From: Armillaria gallica | Taxonomy: Eukaryota; Basidiomycota; Agaricomycetes; Agaricales; Physalacriaceae | Reading direction: 5' to 3' | Assembly (NCBI GenBank): GCA_037576215.1 | Contig: JBANDB010000010.1 | Location: 682,001 to 746,000 of the forward strand | Length of the DNA: 64,000 nucleotides | Part shown: one piece after another, positions 11,905 to 22,810 of the stretch | How positions within the stretch are numbered: the stretch's first letter is position 1 | How the letters are laid out: each line of letters begins with the position of its first letter | The notes under the pieces: model-generated | What the model was told of the DNA's origin: nothing | Databases searched by the model: none | The model's input: the letters and a program-made list of their open reading frames with translations, nothing else | Translations under genes and position numbers: made by a program

Positions 11905-14900
11905 ATGAAAACGCACCTGGCCAATGTTTGTCGCGTCTTGATATCTTTCCTTTTTATTAGTATTGATACATGTAAACTTCAGCAATGGGATATCAATAAT
12001 CTGGATGAAATGGTACAGGATTATCGTCAAGCGTTGTCTCTTAATCCCCCTGGTCATCCGGATAGACCCTCATCATTAACGGGTCTCGGGGACGTCCTAT
12101 ATGTGCGATTTCTACAAGGGGGCCGCCAGCTTCAGCACCTTGACGAATCCATCAAGCTTCACCAGGAAGCTATACCTCTTTATGACCCCGAAGATCCAGG
12201 TCTTCCAGATGCCCTCAGTAGTCTGGCTGTTGCTTACATGGCTCGCTTTGGACAAAGAGGGGACATAAATGATCTCGACGAGACGATTGCACTGCATCGT
12301 CATGCCCTCTCCCTTCGTCCACCTGATAATCAGGACCGTGTAGACACTCTTCATGACCTTGCATGTGCCATCCAAAGACGCTTCGACGCCTGTGGACAGG
12401 CCGAAGATCTTGAGGAAGCCATCACTCTTCACCGCCAAGCATTAGTCCTTCAACCCCCAGGACACCCGGATCGTGCAATCAGCCTGAACCAGCTTGCCGT
12501 ATCCCTGCGCTCTCGCTTCGAAAGACTAAATCGACCAGAAGATATCACCGAGTCTATAACATCATTTCACAAAGCTCTCGCCAATTATCCCTGTCAGCAT
12601 CCGGACTACGCCCTAACATTGGGAAATCTCGGTTCTGCCCTTGAGATACGATACAGGGAGCAAGGTCAATTTGAAGATCTCGAAAACGCTCTTGCCGTCC
12701 AACAAGAGGCTCTACAGCTCTTTCATTCCGACAATCCAGACCGACTCTCCTGTTTAAACAACTTGGCTAATATCATGGTCACCCGGTTTAAGACGCGGGG
12801 AGGCAGTGTTGATGTTCTGACAAAGGCCATTGGATTCTATCAAGAAATCGTTTCGGCACGAAGTGATAATGTTGAGCGAGCGAAAAGTATCAATAATCTT
12901 GCATCCACTCTCCTGGACCGCTTCGAGTATCAAGGACAGTTTCAAGACCTTGATGAAGCGATCATCCTCCACCGACAGTCACTCTCCCTTCGACCGCACG
13001 GACATCCAAAACGCGCGGACTCCCTGATAAACTTCGCTGTTGCGCTCGTAGTGCGTTTCAACCAACAAGGCGGAGTAGTAGATCTCGATGAAGCGATTAC
13101 ACACCTTCGTGAAGCGTTATCACTTTGCCCACCAGGGCATCTTGATCGCTCGATGGTTCTCAACAACCTCGCGAACGATATCAGAATACGTTTCGAACGA
13201 AGCAGATCACTAGAGGACCTGAACGAAGCCATTCAGTTCCATCGAGCTGCATTGGATCTATCCCCTGAGGGCCATCCCGACCGCCCTTCCTCGTTGTACA
13301 ATCTCGGTATTGCGCTCTTAGCACGCTTCGAGAATTGTCATGATATTGAAGATCTCCATGATTCCATTAGTCTTCACAGAGAGGCTGTCCAGCTTCATCC
13401 ACCCGGTCATCAGGATCGTGCAATGGCGCTAAACTACCTGTCTATTGCTCTTGGAGCACGGTTTAGTGCTCAGGGAAAGGCAGAAGATCTTGACCAGGCA
13501 ATCGTATATGGGGAAGAGTCCGAACAATTAGCGGTCACAACGAATCAGCCTACATCAGCTCGCATTTCGACTAACTTGGGTATGTCGTACGCACTGCGGG
13601 GTAACATTGACCTCGCATGCTCGCGATTTGAAAGCGCAACTACCTATATCCATGCAGCCTTGGCAGACAGGTTTCAGGCTGCCCGTGTATGGGCAGACAA
13701 GGCGCACAATTACAAGCATCCTTCTGCTCTCACAGCTTACCGCACCGCATTAGTATTGGTTGAACGTTGCTTGGTCACTCGGACAACCGTCGAATTACAA
13801 CGCGAATTCCTTGCACGATCTGAAACGAAGAATCTACCCGCACTAGCAGCCGCCTGTGCTATCGAGCTAGGTGCCTTAAAAGATGCGGTAGAGATGCTCG
13901 AACAGGGAAGGGGTCTACTTTGGTCTAAATTGCGGGACTACAGGTCTCCCCTGGAGGCAATCCACAAAGTGTCTCCCGAGCTGGCTGATACATTCAAAGA
14001 GATTAGTCTTCAGCTCGAACATCTCGCAACATCCTCAGCAAGTTCATCTTGGCTGGGCAAAGTGACCGCTTCGCTGGATTCCTCCGCAGCATTTGATACC
14101 AAAGTTCAGCAACAGCATCTTCTCTCAAAGAAACGGGACGAGACGATTAGCAAGATACGTATGCTTGATGGTTTCCAGGATTTCCTCCAGATCAAGCCGT
14201 TCGAAATACTCAAGAAAGCGGCAGACGAAGGCCCCGTGATAATTATCAATATTACGAAGATTCGCTCGGATGTCGTTATCGTACTGCCGTCGGGCTCCCT
14301 GCAGCTAGTGCCACTATCTTCAGACACTCCAGACGTGATGTCTCGTCTTGTCCGTCAGGTTGCTGAAGTTGGTAGACATGTTCGGAAGACGGCAGTCTGG
14401 AATAGCAATGGTCAGAAGAGTGTCACGCTTGCTATATTGCGTAAACTGTGGACTCAAATATGCGGCCAAGTTGCTCGTTGTCTCCAGAACATGGGCATAC
14501 CGGAACAATCTCGTATTTGGTGGTGTCCGACAGGCCCTATCTCTTCACTACCTCTACATGCAGCTGGACCATTCTCACCAGAAGACGAGCGAAGCTTGAT
14601 GGACATGTATATGTCATCTTATACACCCACCCTTTGCTCTTTAATACAAGCTCGTCGACTCGGAGACAGTCAAAGCCAGAATCAAAGTATAAAATTGCTT
14701 GCTGTCGGACAATCAAATTCATTATCAAAGGTGCAAATGTTGAAGCTTCGATGATCAACAGAAACTAATACTCCGGCATAGGTCAAAGAAGAGCTCAGGC
14801 GGATCGAACATCTCTTTGCGGACCAAGCCCAGGTTCTCGATGGGAGTGTTGCAACACCAGACGCAGTCATAGCCCAACTCAGAGACACTTCATGGGTGCA

Positions 14901-15318
14901 TTTTGCTTGCCATGGACACTTAGAAACTCTCAACCCCTTTGAATCCTCATTTGTTCTCCACCAGGGCAATTTATCTCTTCTCCAAATTATGGACGCGCAC
15001 ATACCAGATGCAAATTTGGCCTTCCTTGCAGCATGTCACAGTGCCGCAGGTGACAAGGGAGTCCCGGATGAAATTCTCAGTTTGGCTGCTGCAATCCAAT
15101 TCTGTGGTTTCCGTAGCGTCGTGGGGACGCTTTGGACGATGTCAGATAAGGATGGTCCAGAGCTCGCTCAGAAGTTCTATTCGTATTTGTTGCGCGAAGG
15201 TGTGGATTGTGCTGATTGGAGGAGTTCTGCGATGGCGCTACACTTAGCGGTGCAAGACATGCGTCACCAGGGAATTCCCGCAGAACGGTGGGCCACATTT
15301 ATACACATTGGTGCCTAG
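11905..15318 (+). CDS. TPR-CHAT protein (caspase/separase-like peptidase domain)
   Basis: Exon 1 11905-14730, exon 2 14782-15318. Residues about 27-560 hold eleven clear and one partial 42-44-residue tetratricopeptide repeats with the consensus LDEAI-LHR-AL-L-PPGHPDR-SLNNLA--L--RF, the TPR type found with CHAT domains. The C-terminal 250 residues form a CHAT domain: the catalytic His lies in WVHFACHGHLETLNPFESSF and the Cys in LAFLAACHSAAGDKG, followed by LSLAAAIQFCGFRSVVGTLW and ending WATFIHIGA. Both dyad residues are intact, so proteolytic activity is plausible; the substrate is unknown. A CAG before 11982 could be an acceptor, so the N-terminus (Met at 11905) may instead be an upstream exon. 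The family is strongly expanded in Agaricomycetes. Confidence 0.88.
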
Positions 15319-15568
15319 CAAGTAAGTATATGACATGGATCATCATGTTTATGTATACACAGATGTCTTGCGTACGTGTATGAGAAGTCATCACACTTTT
15401 TCTTAGTACTAGCATTCATATGCATCAAGAGTTGTCATCTCAAGCAGTGGGCTTCTGTTTTTATGAAGCGGTAGGAGGTAAAGCCTGAGGTCACGCCGTA
15501 ATTACGTGACCGCGACAAGTCTCCACGGTCTCGGCTTGTGCTGCTACCACCACCTTCATGCAGGTAGC

Positions 15569-17826
15569 ATGAATTCATCCGCCTTTATCCAGCACTACAC
15601 CGCACCTCTCAATCAAAATTTCCATATATTAGGCGCGATAAATGAAGTTTCCAGCCGTGATTTCTTCACTACCGCCACCGCCGCCCTCCAAGACACAGCT
15701 CGGAAGCAAAAGCTGCGATCTCTACTAGCCTCCCTCGAAAATCCCGCCGTTGTATCGCGTCAGGTACTCGACGACGCCATAGAGTTCTCCATTCAACTGC
15801 AAGAAAAGACTCACATCTCCGGCCTTCCTGACAATGTAGACAAGGACCAGGAGCAACAGGCCTTGCAGCGCGCCGTCGTCAACAAGGTAGCAATCGCCCT
15901 GTACGCTAAATCTATGGACACGTTTCTCTCGGAGTCCATCGAGCTGGAAGACGAATCTGAATGGTGGGCGGACGTTGAACGCTCTTGGGCGAATGTGTTT
16001 TGGTATCTCCTTCAAAGCAAGTCTGTTCGCGATGACTATAATGACAATGGCGCTCTGATCATATATGACTTACAGCTTTTCCTGGCCGATGTATCAATGT
16101 TTGGAAGGTCGTGCTGAACGCAATTCAGAACGAACATCCCTCACGATTTACTTTTGCCACTCTTCGTCAACCCCTACGGTCTCCCTTCCAGCCGTCTATC
16201 CTTCTATCTTCTCTCTTTCCCCACACCACGTCTCAAGCGCCCTCTTCGTTCTTCTTGCCATTGCACACCACCCCCGTTGGGTTTCTCCATACTTTCAGGA
16301 GTGCCGTCATGCGATGCCTCCATTCATTATGGCGGTTCACTATTATGCCGCTGGAGTTGACCAGGGCCGAATGTCACTTGAAGAAACGAGAACTACGTAA
16401 CATGAGGGATGAAAGGGCTAAAGTTTTGGGAAACCTTGGCACCTTGAGACAGTCGCTTGCCGATTCATTTCAAAGTCTTCAAGCTGGAGATGAATATCTA
16501 GTATCCGAACTTTCCACCTTTGCAGGTGTTCTAAAAAGTGCGGTCGAAGGAAAATCACCCTCGGACGAGTTTCAGAGCAGAGCCTCGGCACTTTCAGATT
16601 TCCGTGACATCCAAAATATCACCCTCCCTTCATGCATAACTGCCTACGCGACTACCTTAAAAGAGCGACAGCTCCGTAGACCATCTCGATTCGTACTATT
16701 ATGGCCAAAACTTCTCCTAGTCCCTCCTTTAGTGGCATACACCGTCCGTTCTCTGTATGCTTCTCGAGCCAGTTTAGTTCAGATGGCATTGGATGCACAC
16801 GAGACGGTTAGAAGCTTCATTCTGGGATGGCTCGTAGAGCCTTGCCTGGACATCATCCATACTGTTCGTGCTCGCGGCGAAGATGGGGTCATCGTCCAAA
16901 AGGAAGGCGTAGCGGCTGATCTTGAGGTAGGTCAAGAACCTTATCATGATCATTCGTCGCTTATATTGTTCTCAGTCATTGGAACGGATGACAATATCGC
17001 TTGCTAAGGATCACTTGCATTATGGCCCGGATGAACTAGCAGAGCTCTCCAAGCAAGTCAAATTTGGAGACATCACGCCCGTCCTCAAGTTGTATGAAAA
17101 CGACATCCGCAGCCCTCTCAGATCCGTGATAACAGGCAATCTCCTTCGCACGCTATTCATTCAAGTCCAGAAAGCCAAGGTTTATAGCGCTTTTGTTTCC
17201 CCTGGTTCTTCCATTAACCTTTATTCAGGTTGATATTGATCAAGCTCTATTCGGAATTGACAAACTATTGAAGTCCCAAGGTCTGTAGGCGAATTGTGGA
17301 TGACATACTGATTCTAATAGAACATCGCAGAACTGACGTTTGCGTTCGTCGGTGTGGCACCTGCCTTTGGAATCATCTATCTCCTTAGTGGCTACCTCAG
17401 GAGGGTATGGGCTGGTGGTCGAGGACGAGGTCGGTATGGCGGGAAGTATAAGCGCACTAGCGTTTGGTTCATTATGCGGTATGCGTCTCACGGCGAAGCT
17501 TATCATCGCTCGCTCACAATACTGCTCGCAGACGTATCGAACGTCTTTTGACCTCTGGACCGCAACACACTACCTACGGCCAAGGTGTCTCCCCCCTTAC
17601 AGCTGGTCTGCTTCTAGTATCCGTCGCTCATCTCCGTGCATACGGAGAAAAATATCTTCCTTCTCGTTCCCGACTGCGTGAAGGATTTTTGGAAGATGTG
17701 GAAGACCTGTCGAATCCCGAGCTTGACAGGCACGAGAAAAGAATGGTGGTTGAAAGAATGTGGAGGAGTTGGGGTCATACTCTGGGGTGGGGAAAACTTG
17801 AGGGCAGCGAGAGGCTGATGATATGA
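15569..17826 (+). CDS. NCA2: NCA2-family mitochondrial protein
   Basis: Family named for nuclear control of ATP synthase: yeast Nca2 affects expression of mitochondrially encoded Atp6/Atp8; mitochondrial membrane. Six exons (15569-16016, 16076-16926, 16976-17179, 17229-17280, 17331-17478, 17532-17826) give 665 residues with no frame problem. The NCA2 domain is clear: ADLE|SLERMTISLAKDHL, GDITPVLKLYENDIRSPLRS, GNLLRTLFIQVQKAK|VDI, DKLLKSQELTFAFVGVAPAF. Hydrophobic segments occur near VLLWPKLLLVPPLVAYTV and FVGVAPAFGIIYLLSG. The first intron is GC-AG with an excellent donor (AAA|GCAAGT), required to keep LLQTFPGRCINVWK in frame. Confidence 0.92.
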
Positions 17827-17835
17827 ACGAAATGT

Positions 17836-19010
17836 TCATAGTTCGAATTCTATACGAACACCTCGGTCGATTAGTTTGGGAACTTGAGTCTTCACGAATA
17901 TCGCGGCCTTTTCCCACAATGACGAATCCATGAAGAAACGGAACTTGACTGTTCGTATGGAGGGAAGTCTGGATAGGATATGGTCTACTTGGGACCAGGA
18001 AACTTCTTGGAGAAGGTCCACGGTATGCGCCATTATCGCGAAACGGACACACTCCAAGTCCTCGGACTTTATTTGGGATAAGAGGTCTGATAACCACGAA
18101 AGCCCACCGATGGCATACGTCCTATTTATGTCCAGAGAACGCAAGTGAGTGTTGGCAGCAAGTTTGAAATACTCTGCTGCAAAGACTCCTGGCCCGAACA
18201 TCATTATTAGCTCGTTAAAATGTAAATACCATGCTAACCTGGCTGGAGTCGATCAATTTCAGGCTCGCATAGCGATAGGTGCTCGAGTGAAGGACCAAGC
18301 TGGTGCACAAATTTGCCTATGCTTTCCATGCTCGCACTGTGCACGGACGTAAAAGTGGCGGAACGGATCATTATACGATGTTCTGTAAGCCAGTGCAGTA
18401 GAAAAGTAACGTGCATCTGCTGTACGTTCAGCAAGGCGAGCTCTGGAGGAGGGGCAATCATAGTATCCGTCACCACACGTCTAGGATCTTCAATGAAGCC
18501 AAGACGCGTGATGTAGAGGGAGGACATCCTTGGGAAAGAGGCTATGAGCTGCAATACTTCCGTAGGCGAGGTGAATCGGCAAAAGAACAAGGAAAAGGAG
18601 GTAACTTTGAGGAAACCATTCAGCAATGCTGCCCATGAGGGTGAGTCGAATGTGTCCGGAACAATGCAATCTACTGTAAGATTTGTGACGTTGGGAAGGC
18701 ACCGCGACAATGTCGGAAGGGCCTTGCTGAACCAAAGGTGCTCGCGGGGGCTTCGACCACTGCCTTCATGAAGCCTGAGGACGTTAACGTATAACCCAAT
18801 TGGTGTTGCTTCTACGCAGATCAGCGATTTTAGGAACTTAGCTACCTGGGATGCCGATAGAAGGAAAATCGTGTCGTAGATGTAATAACGGCTAATGGGA
18901 ACCCAGGACCGACATACTAGGCAGCAGGCACAGAACGATCTACGGTCATATCTTTTGAGAGAACCGATTATCTGCTCCCAAGTTTCGATGGGGAGTATTG
19001 GTAATGGCAT
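17836..19010 (-). CDS. F-box protein
   Basis: Two exons; the intron around 18190-18240 has a good branch point (ctaat) and joins DRLQPG|VFAAEYFKLAANTH in phase. The N-terminal F-box is convincing: LPIETWEQIIGSLKRYDRRS then LVCRSWVPISRYYIYDTIFL (residues 5-50). The remaining about 340 residues are Leu-rich and LRR-like (LPNVTNLTVDC, LRSLDINRTYAIGGLSWLSD). Probable SCF-ligase adaptor of a lineage-expanded family; target unknown. It converges on NCA2 with only 9 bp between stop codons, so their 3' UTRs must overlap. Confidence 0.8.
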
Positions 19011-19343
19011 ACGTGGAAGGTCGAAAGCAAGTTGCGACTCGGAGTCCTATGCCGCCAAGTCCGTGATAAACTGACAGCACTGCCACTTAATATAAAGAAG
19101 CTTTTTGTACTAAGTACAAACAATCTGAAATTTTGCAAAAACTTGAGTTATCTACTTCCTTCCTTCATTGATTGATCAACAAGTGAAGACATCCGGACCT
19201 TTTACGATCGTCAGCAATGCTAAATAAGCTTTCGAGCTGAAGATTTTATACCTGGAGGGGTGTAACTGCTGATACCGAAAATAGACGTAATGATACCGGG
19301 ATCTGCGACTAGAAAAGACGTTGAGCAATGTTATTTCACATGC

Positions 19344-20452
19344 TTATGGGAAGGATTTACTGGTGTATGCGCCAGGGAAGCTGACTGTGGCAGGAGTTTC
19401 AAGGGCGGTAGTACTGCTAGAGATGGAAAGCTGTGCGCAGCTCATCTAATGCAAATACATGTCAGTATGAACTTCTCAGAGTAATGCCAGTCACTGTAAG
19501 CTCACGAAAAATTGGGCACCAGGGTAAAACGTGGCAGATGCGAGATCTATCCGTCCGTCAAGAAGGGTGGCGCGATTCAAATGGCGGCACGTACTGATGT
19601 ATTCCGCTCTGAGCAGATAGTTTCCGGACGGTAAACAACTTGGGATTGTGAACGTTGCGTTTCCCCCATTAAGGTAAAGATGGTCGGAGCCCCATTGGTG
19701 CGTCACAGAGCTGTAGCCGTCTTCAAATATTTTGAACCACTTCAGACCTGTAATGTGTGAGTAAAGGAACGTCGAACCCTGCGGTGATTTCCCTGCCTGT
19801 GACGTCCGACTGCGTAGCGTCAGGAATGCTTGCACTATATACCTCTTGAGTGACTTGGACAATCCATCGGAAGGCTGAACTTACAGATAAGCCAAGACTG
19901 GTCCTATTGAAGAAATGAGCAACAGAGTCGTTGAAGACAGTTCCACAAGTCTGACCTTTGTCTGTGGGATCAATTGGATCGGCAGGGTCGGGTCCTGTAT
20001 AACCTGCAGAGGTGCGATGGAACTGCATGAAAGAACATTTTGAGAAAGCAGCACTGGACAACGTCCAGCACGATACCCACCTGTGCAGTGACTGTTTCAC
20101 CTCCCACGACTTTGATAACGGCATCAGAAACTGGCTGTATGAAGTTCGTGTTGCATATCAAGTCGTCGCTGTTGATGTCGGTGATAGGCTAAGAACGCAT
20201 TCATGTCGACATTCAGCGTTATGTCCTGTATGCAGCGTGAAGAGAATACACACGGCGTTGGTTGAGGGGACCCTAACGCCTACAGCGTGGCCTTGACTGA
20301 CACCATCGACAGATACGGCCTGGAGAACAAGGATTAGGCTCTGCATTAAGGGCCGAGCACAAGGCTCAACCCACCGAGAAGACGGTCCTCGCGTCCACGA
20401 GTAAGGCAGCAGCTGCGACGAAGAAGAAAAGTACGTTCTTTGCTTGAATCAT
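19344..20452 (-). CDS. Arg-AA9-type protein: secreted AA9-like fold without the copper site
   Basis: AA9 (GH61) fold but not an active LPMO as read. Signal peptide from Met at 20452 ([17 protein letters not shown]), cleaved before RTVFS: the mature residue 1, always His in active AA9, is Arg. Later exons give [89 protein letters not shown], and YPGAQFFMSCAQL, ending GAYTSKSFP. The second copper His (SHKGP in the neighbour at 22811) is Asp (TDKGP); the second-sphere His of ALHAA is Ala; the axial Tyr of QLYMEC is Phe. Eight small exons join in frame, including a probable GC-AG intron (19748-19796), so the gene looks maintained, not dead. No CBM1. Known precedent: the Arg-AA9 subgroup in basidiomycetes; function unknown. 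Confidence 0.85.
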
Positions 20453-20942
20453 GTTTCAATGGGTTCTACGCTCTTCGGACATACCTTTATATACTATTCT
20501 GCTCGTTCAATAAGATGAAGCCAGCAAGTACATAAACCTAGTACGTACCTTGAATGCTAAATGCGGCGTCTCAGCGTGCCAGCGATACCTCAGGTCAACG
20601 CATGCCTAGCGAAGAATCAGCGAAACTGACGTGGCTGATCAGTGGAGAGTCTAGTGACGGAGAAATACAGCATTTCTTTACCTTCAAAGGGTTATCATTC
20701 CCAGCCTGCGTCACCATTCGTTTGTAAACTGATGTCTTCCGTCGAAGACATGAAAATAACGGCATGCCAATTGGATACAGGTTCAGACTCGGAGGTTCAG
20801 AAACTTAACGCCATACCGTAGTGCCTCATAGACTGGGACCAATCTGCCGAGGATGTTGTCGACAAACAAGAAACATGATAGGCAAAATTTCCCTCCTGCC
20901 GATTACTTCTTTGGTAGGCTGGCTCGAGTCTTAGAATAGCAC
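20453..20942. promoter_or_regulatory. Upstream region of the Arg-AA9 gene
   Basis: A TATA-like ctttatatac lies about 35 bp upstream of the start codon (near 20485-20494). No other gene is seen between this and the duplicated block that begins near 20943. Confidence 0.4.
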
Positions 20943-21099
20943 GATCACCGAAAATCAGCGACATCGTGGCACGGGACAGCGATATCAATCACGGCATGTT
21001 AAACAAATGTCCATACTAAGCGCAGTGCAGGATTAATACAAAGACGAAGGCATAGAGACCACACCAATGTAAGGCTCGTAGTAGTAAGATGGACTGAGT

Positions 21100-21562
21100 T
21101 CACAGACACTCGCTATACTAGAGTCGGAATTTTGTCAGCATGCAAGATGACGATCTTTCAGGATGCGGAACATACATAGTCACTGAACCTCGTGCACGTA
21201 AATGGCGAAGCACAAGCGGTTGGTCCCATGTACCTGCACAATCCATCAGATGTTACGACAGAAATCTTGTAGACACTAACGTTGCACCCCCGCACTGTCC
21301 GAATCGCGCAACGGAGGCACCGAAAGACGGGGTAGTTGCAGCAGCCGAAGTCGTAGAAGCAACTGTACTGGTAGATGGACCAGGAGCCGTCGTAGAAGTG
21401 GCTTTGCTAGTGGAAGCCGATGATGGCGCAGGGGCGGTAGTGTGCTCCTATAAAGACATTAGTGTCAGGGAAATAGACAGTGTAGCAATAGCATACTTGG
21501 AAGATAGTATGTGCCGAGACACTCGCAGCGTAGTAGAATAGAAGAATAAGGTACGTAAACAT
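21100..21562 (-). CDS. Secreted CBM1-only protein derived from an AA9-CBM1 gene
   Basis: Reads through in frame on the minus strand: Met 21562, signal peptide (MFTYLILLFYYAASVSA), then mature HTIFQ, a phase-0 intron, then directly EHTTAPAPSS and a Ser/Thr/Ala/Pro linker of about 45 residues, and a fungal CBM1 cellulose-binding module (VARFGQCGG ... [22 protein letters not shown]). Introns sit where the paralog at 22811 has them. The whole AA9 catalytic domain is missing: the splice acceptor of intron 1 now feeds the linker exon. Predicted 107-residue precursor, about 90 residues mature. Both splice borders, frame and promoter are preserved, so it may be expressed as a free cellulose-binding peptide. 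No family of this layout is known to me. Confidence 0.65.
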
Positions 21563-21611
21563 AATGGAGACTGACAAGGCTTGAGAAATCTTGCGCGTAT
21601 TAAGACTTCTG

Positions 21612-21632
21612 TTCTATATGCATATATAACGG
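21612..21632 (-). promoter_or_regulatory. TATA-like element of the CBM1-only gene
   Basis: tatatgcatatataac about 50-65 bp upstream of the start codon. It is nearly identical to the element at 24311-24328 upstream of the intact AA9-CBM1 gene, so the core promoter was copied with the gene. Confidence 0.5.
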
Positions 21633-21990
21633 AATGACATCAGATCTCAGTGGGTAGACGGGTATGCCAGGAAGGGATTGAAGGTTATTCATCAGAACGC
21701 AGGTGTCGGGGAATGAATGAATAGGAAGAAAAGGTTCAAGGTCTAGTCGTTCAGATTTTGCGCCTATGGTTCAGATATTGAGAGTTGAAGGGTAACGAGG
21801 TTCTGGTGATCTGCCTGAAACACAAAGGCGCCGTCCAAATGTGGCTTATTTTGCTAGTCGATCTTCCCACTGCTGTCTGGTTATCGAGATGAGGACCCAT
21901 TTGTGCAGGTACAATATACAGAAAAATAGACTCGCCCGTGTTTTTATCTTCCGTCTTTAATATCCCGTACTTCAGTCATCTCTCCGAATC

Positions 21991-22423
21991 ATGGAATGCG
22001 CCACGCTACGTTCATGGGTCCAAAATGGATGTTGGATGCCGCTTGAGCAGATTAGTTCAACTGACACGGAGAGCAAACGGGCTCACATACCATACCGTCT
22101 ATGAGCTCACACCGCTACAAATCAGAGTCATGAGATTTAAAGGCTGGACAGATGCTAGAAGCCTTTTCTGCAACGCGCGAGTTGACACGCTCGTATTCTA
22201 GACTAAGGGCCGACAGTGCCATGAAGCATGTCCTCTGCTCGCTGCTGGGCTAGGTGTAGCTATAAAAAATGCCCGGAAAAACATATAGAATGTTGAAAGA
22301 TGAGCAAGTAGTCTGATAATTGAAAACGGTATACCTTCAATTGCATGTGAATGAACACGAGAAAGGTACTGAGAGACGGCGAGCCTAAGAGAGATAAACC
22401 ATATATGTCGCACTGAACATAGG
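21991..22423. other. Intergenic, nothing recognised
   Basis: Unique sequence between the two duplicated blocks with no supported ORF on either strand. Confidence 0.35.
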
Positions 22424-22717
22424 ATGTGTGGACGATCCCTTCACTTCCACGTTCAAGTTGGAATCATGGGCAGGTTCCCCGTCGTCTTTATGGGCTACGA
22501 GCTCGAAGATTATGCTCTAGGCATCTATCGATCCTCTAACGACCGTAGAGACGCAGTCAAGTCTCTACTCCGCATCGTCGAATCGGAAACAAGCAGGCCA
22601 ACCAGCATCGTCTGCTACGACGACTTCGAGGGCCAAACACACAAATTCGTCTGCTCAATCACCGAAAATCAGCGGAATCTTGGACACGGGACAGCGATAT
22701 CAAACATGGTAAGTTAA
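22424..22717 (+). CDS. Small unknown ORF next to the AA9 gene
   Basis: 97 codons, with an internal Met at 22466 (MGRFPVVFMGYELEDYALGI). The composition is protein-like (RIVESETSRPTSIVCYDDFE), but no family is recognised. It ends at a strong splice donor (aacatg|gtaagt), so it may be exon 1 of a longer transcript that would run antisense to the AA9 3' end. Its last 60 bases lie in the duplicated block; in copy 1 the equivalent frame is broken. Confidence 0.35.
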   Translation: MCGRSLHFHVQVGIMGRFPVVFMGYELEDYALGIYRSSNDRRDAVKSLLRIVESETSRPTSIVCYDDFEGQTHKFVCSITENQRNLGHGTAISNMVS

Positions 22718-22810
22718 GCATATATCCATTCCAAGCGCTGCGCAGAATTACAGAAGGGAAAGCAGAGAGACCACACCAAGGTAAGGCTTGTAGTAGAAAG
22801 AGGGCCGAGT

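Larger units (their letters stand above)
20943..21990. repeat. Segmental duplication, copy 1 (deleted form)
   Basis: Matches 22659-24780 with high identity over the CBM1 3' end, linker, signal-peptide exon, promoter and the last bases of VPS37. About 1 kb coding for the AA9 catalytic domain is missing here (junction near 21440-21447). The left edge starts at atcaccgaaaatcagcg and the right edge ends at ttcagtcatctctcc, a stretch that belongs to the VPS37 coding end in copy 2. This copy is therefore the derived one. Confidence 0.85.

Noticed and set aside
11456..11924. Possible minus-strand gene upstream of TPR-CHAT
   Set aside because: Splice sites could be drawn, but no family or consistent frame emerged; kept only as a note.
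21100..21562. Calling the deleted AA9 copy a pseudogene
   Set aside because: The frame, splice sites and promoter are intact through the deletion junction, so a coding call is better supported; expression is still unproven.
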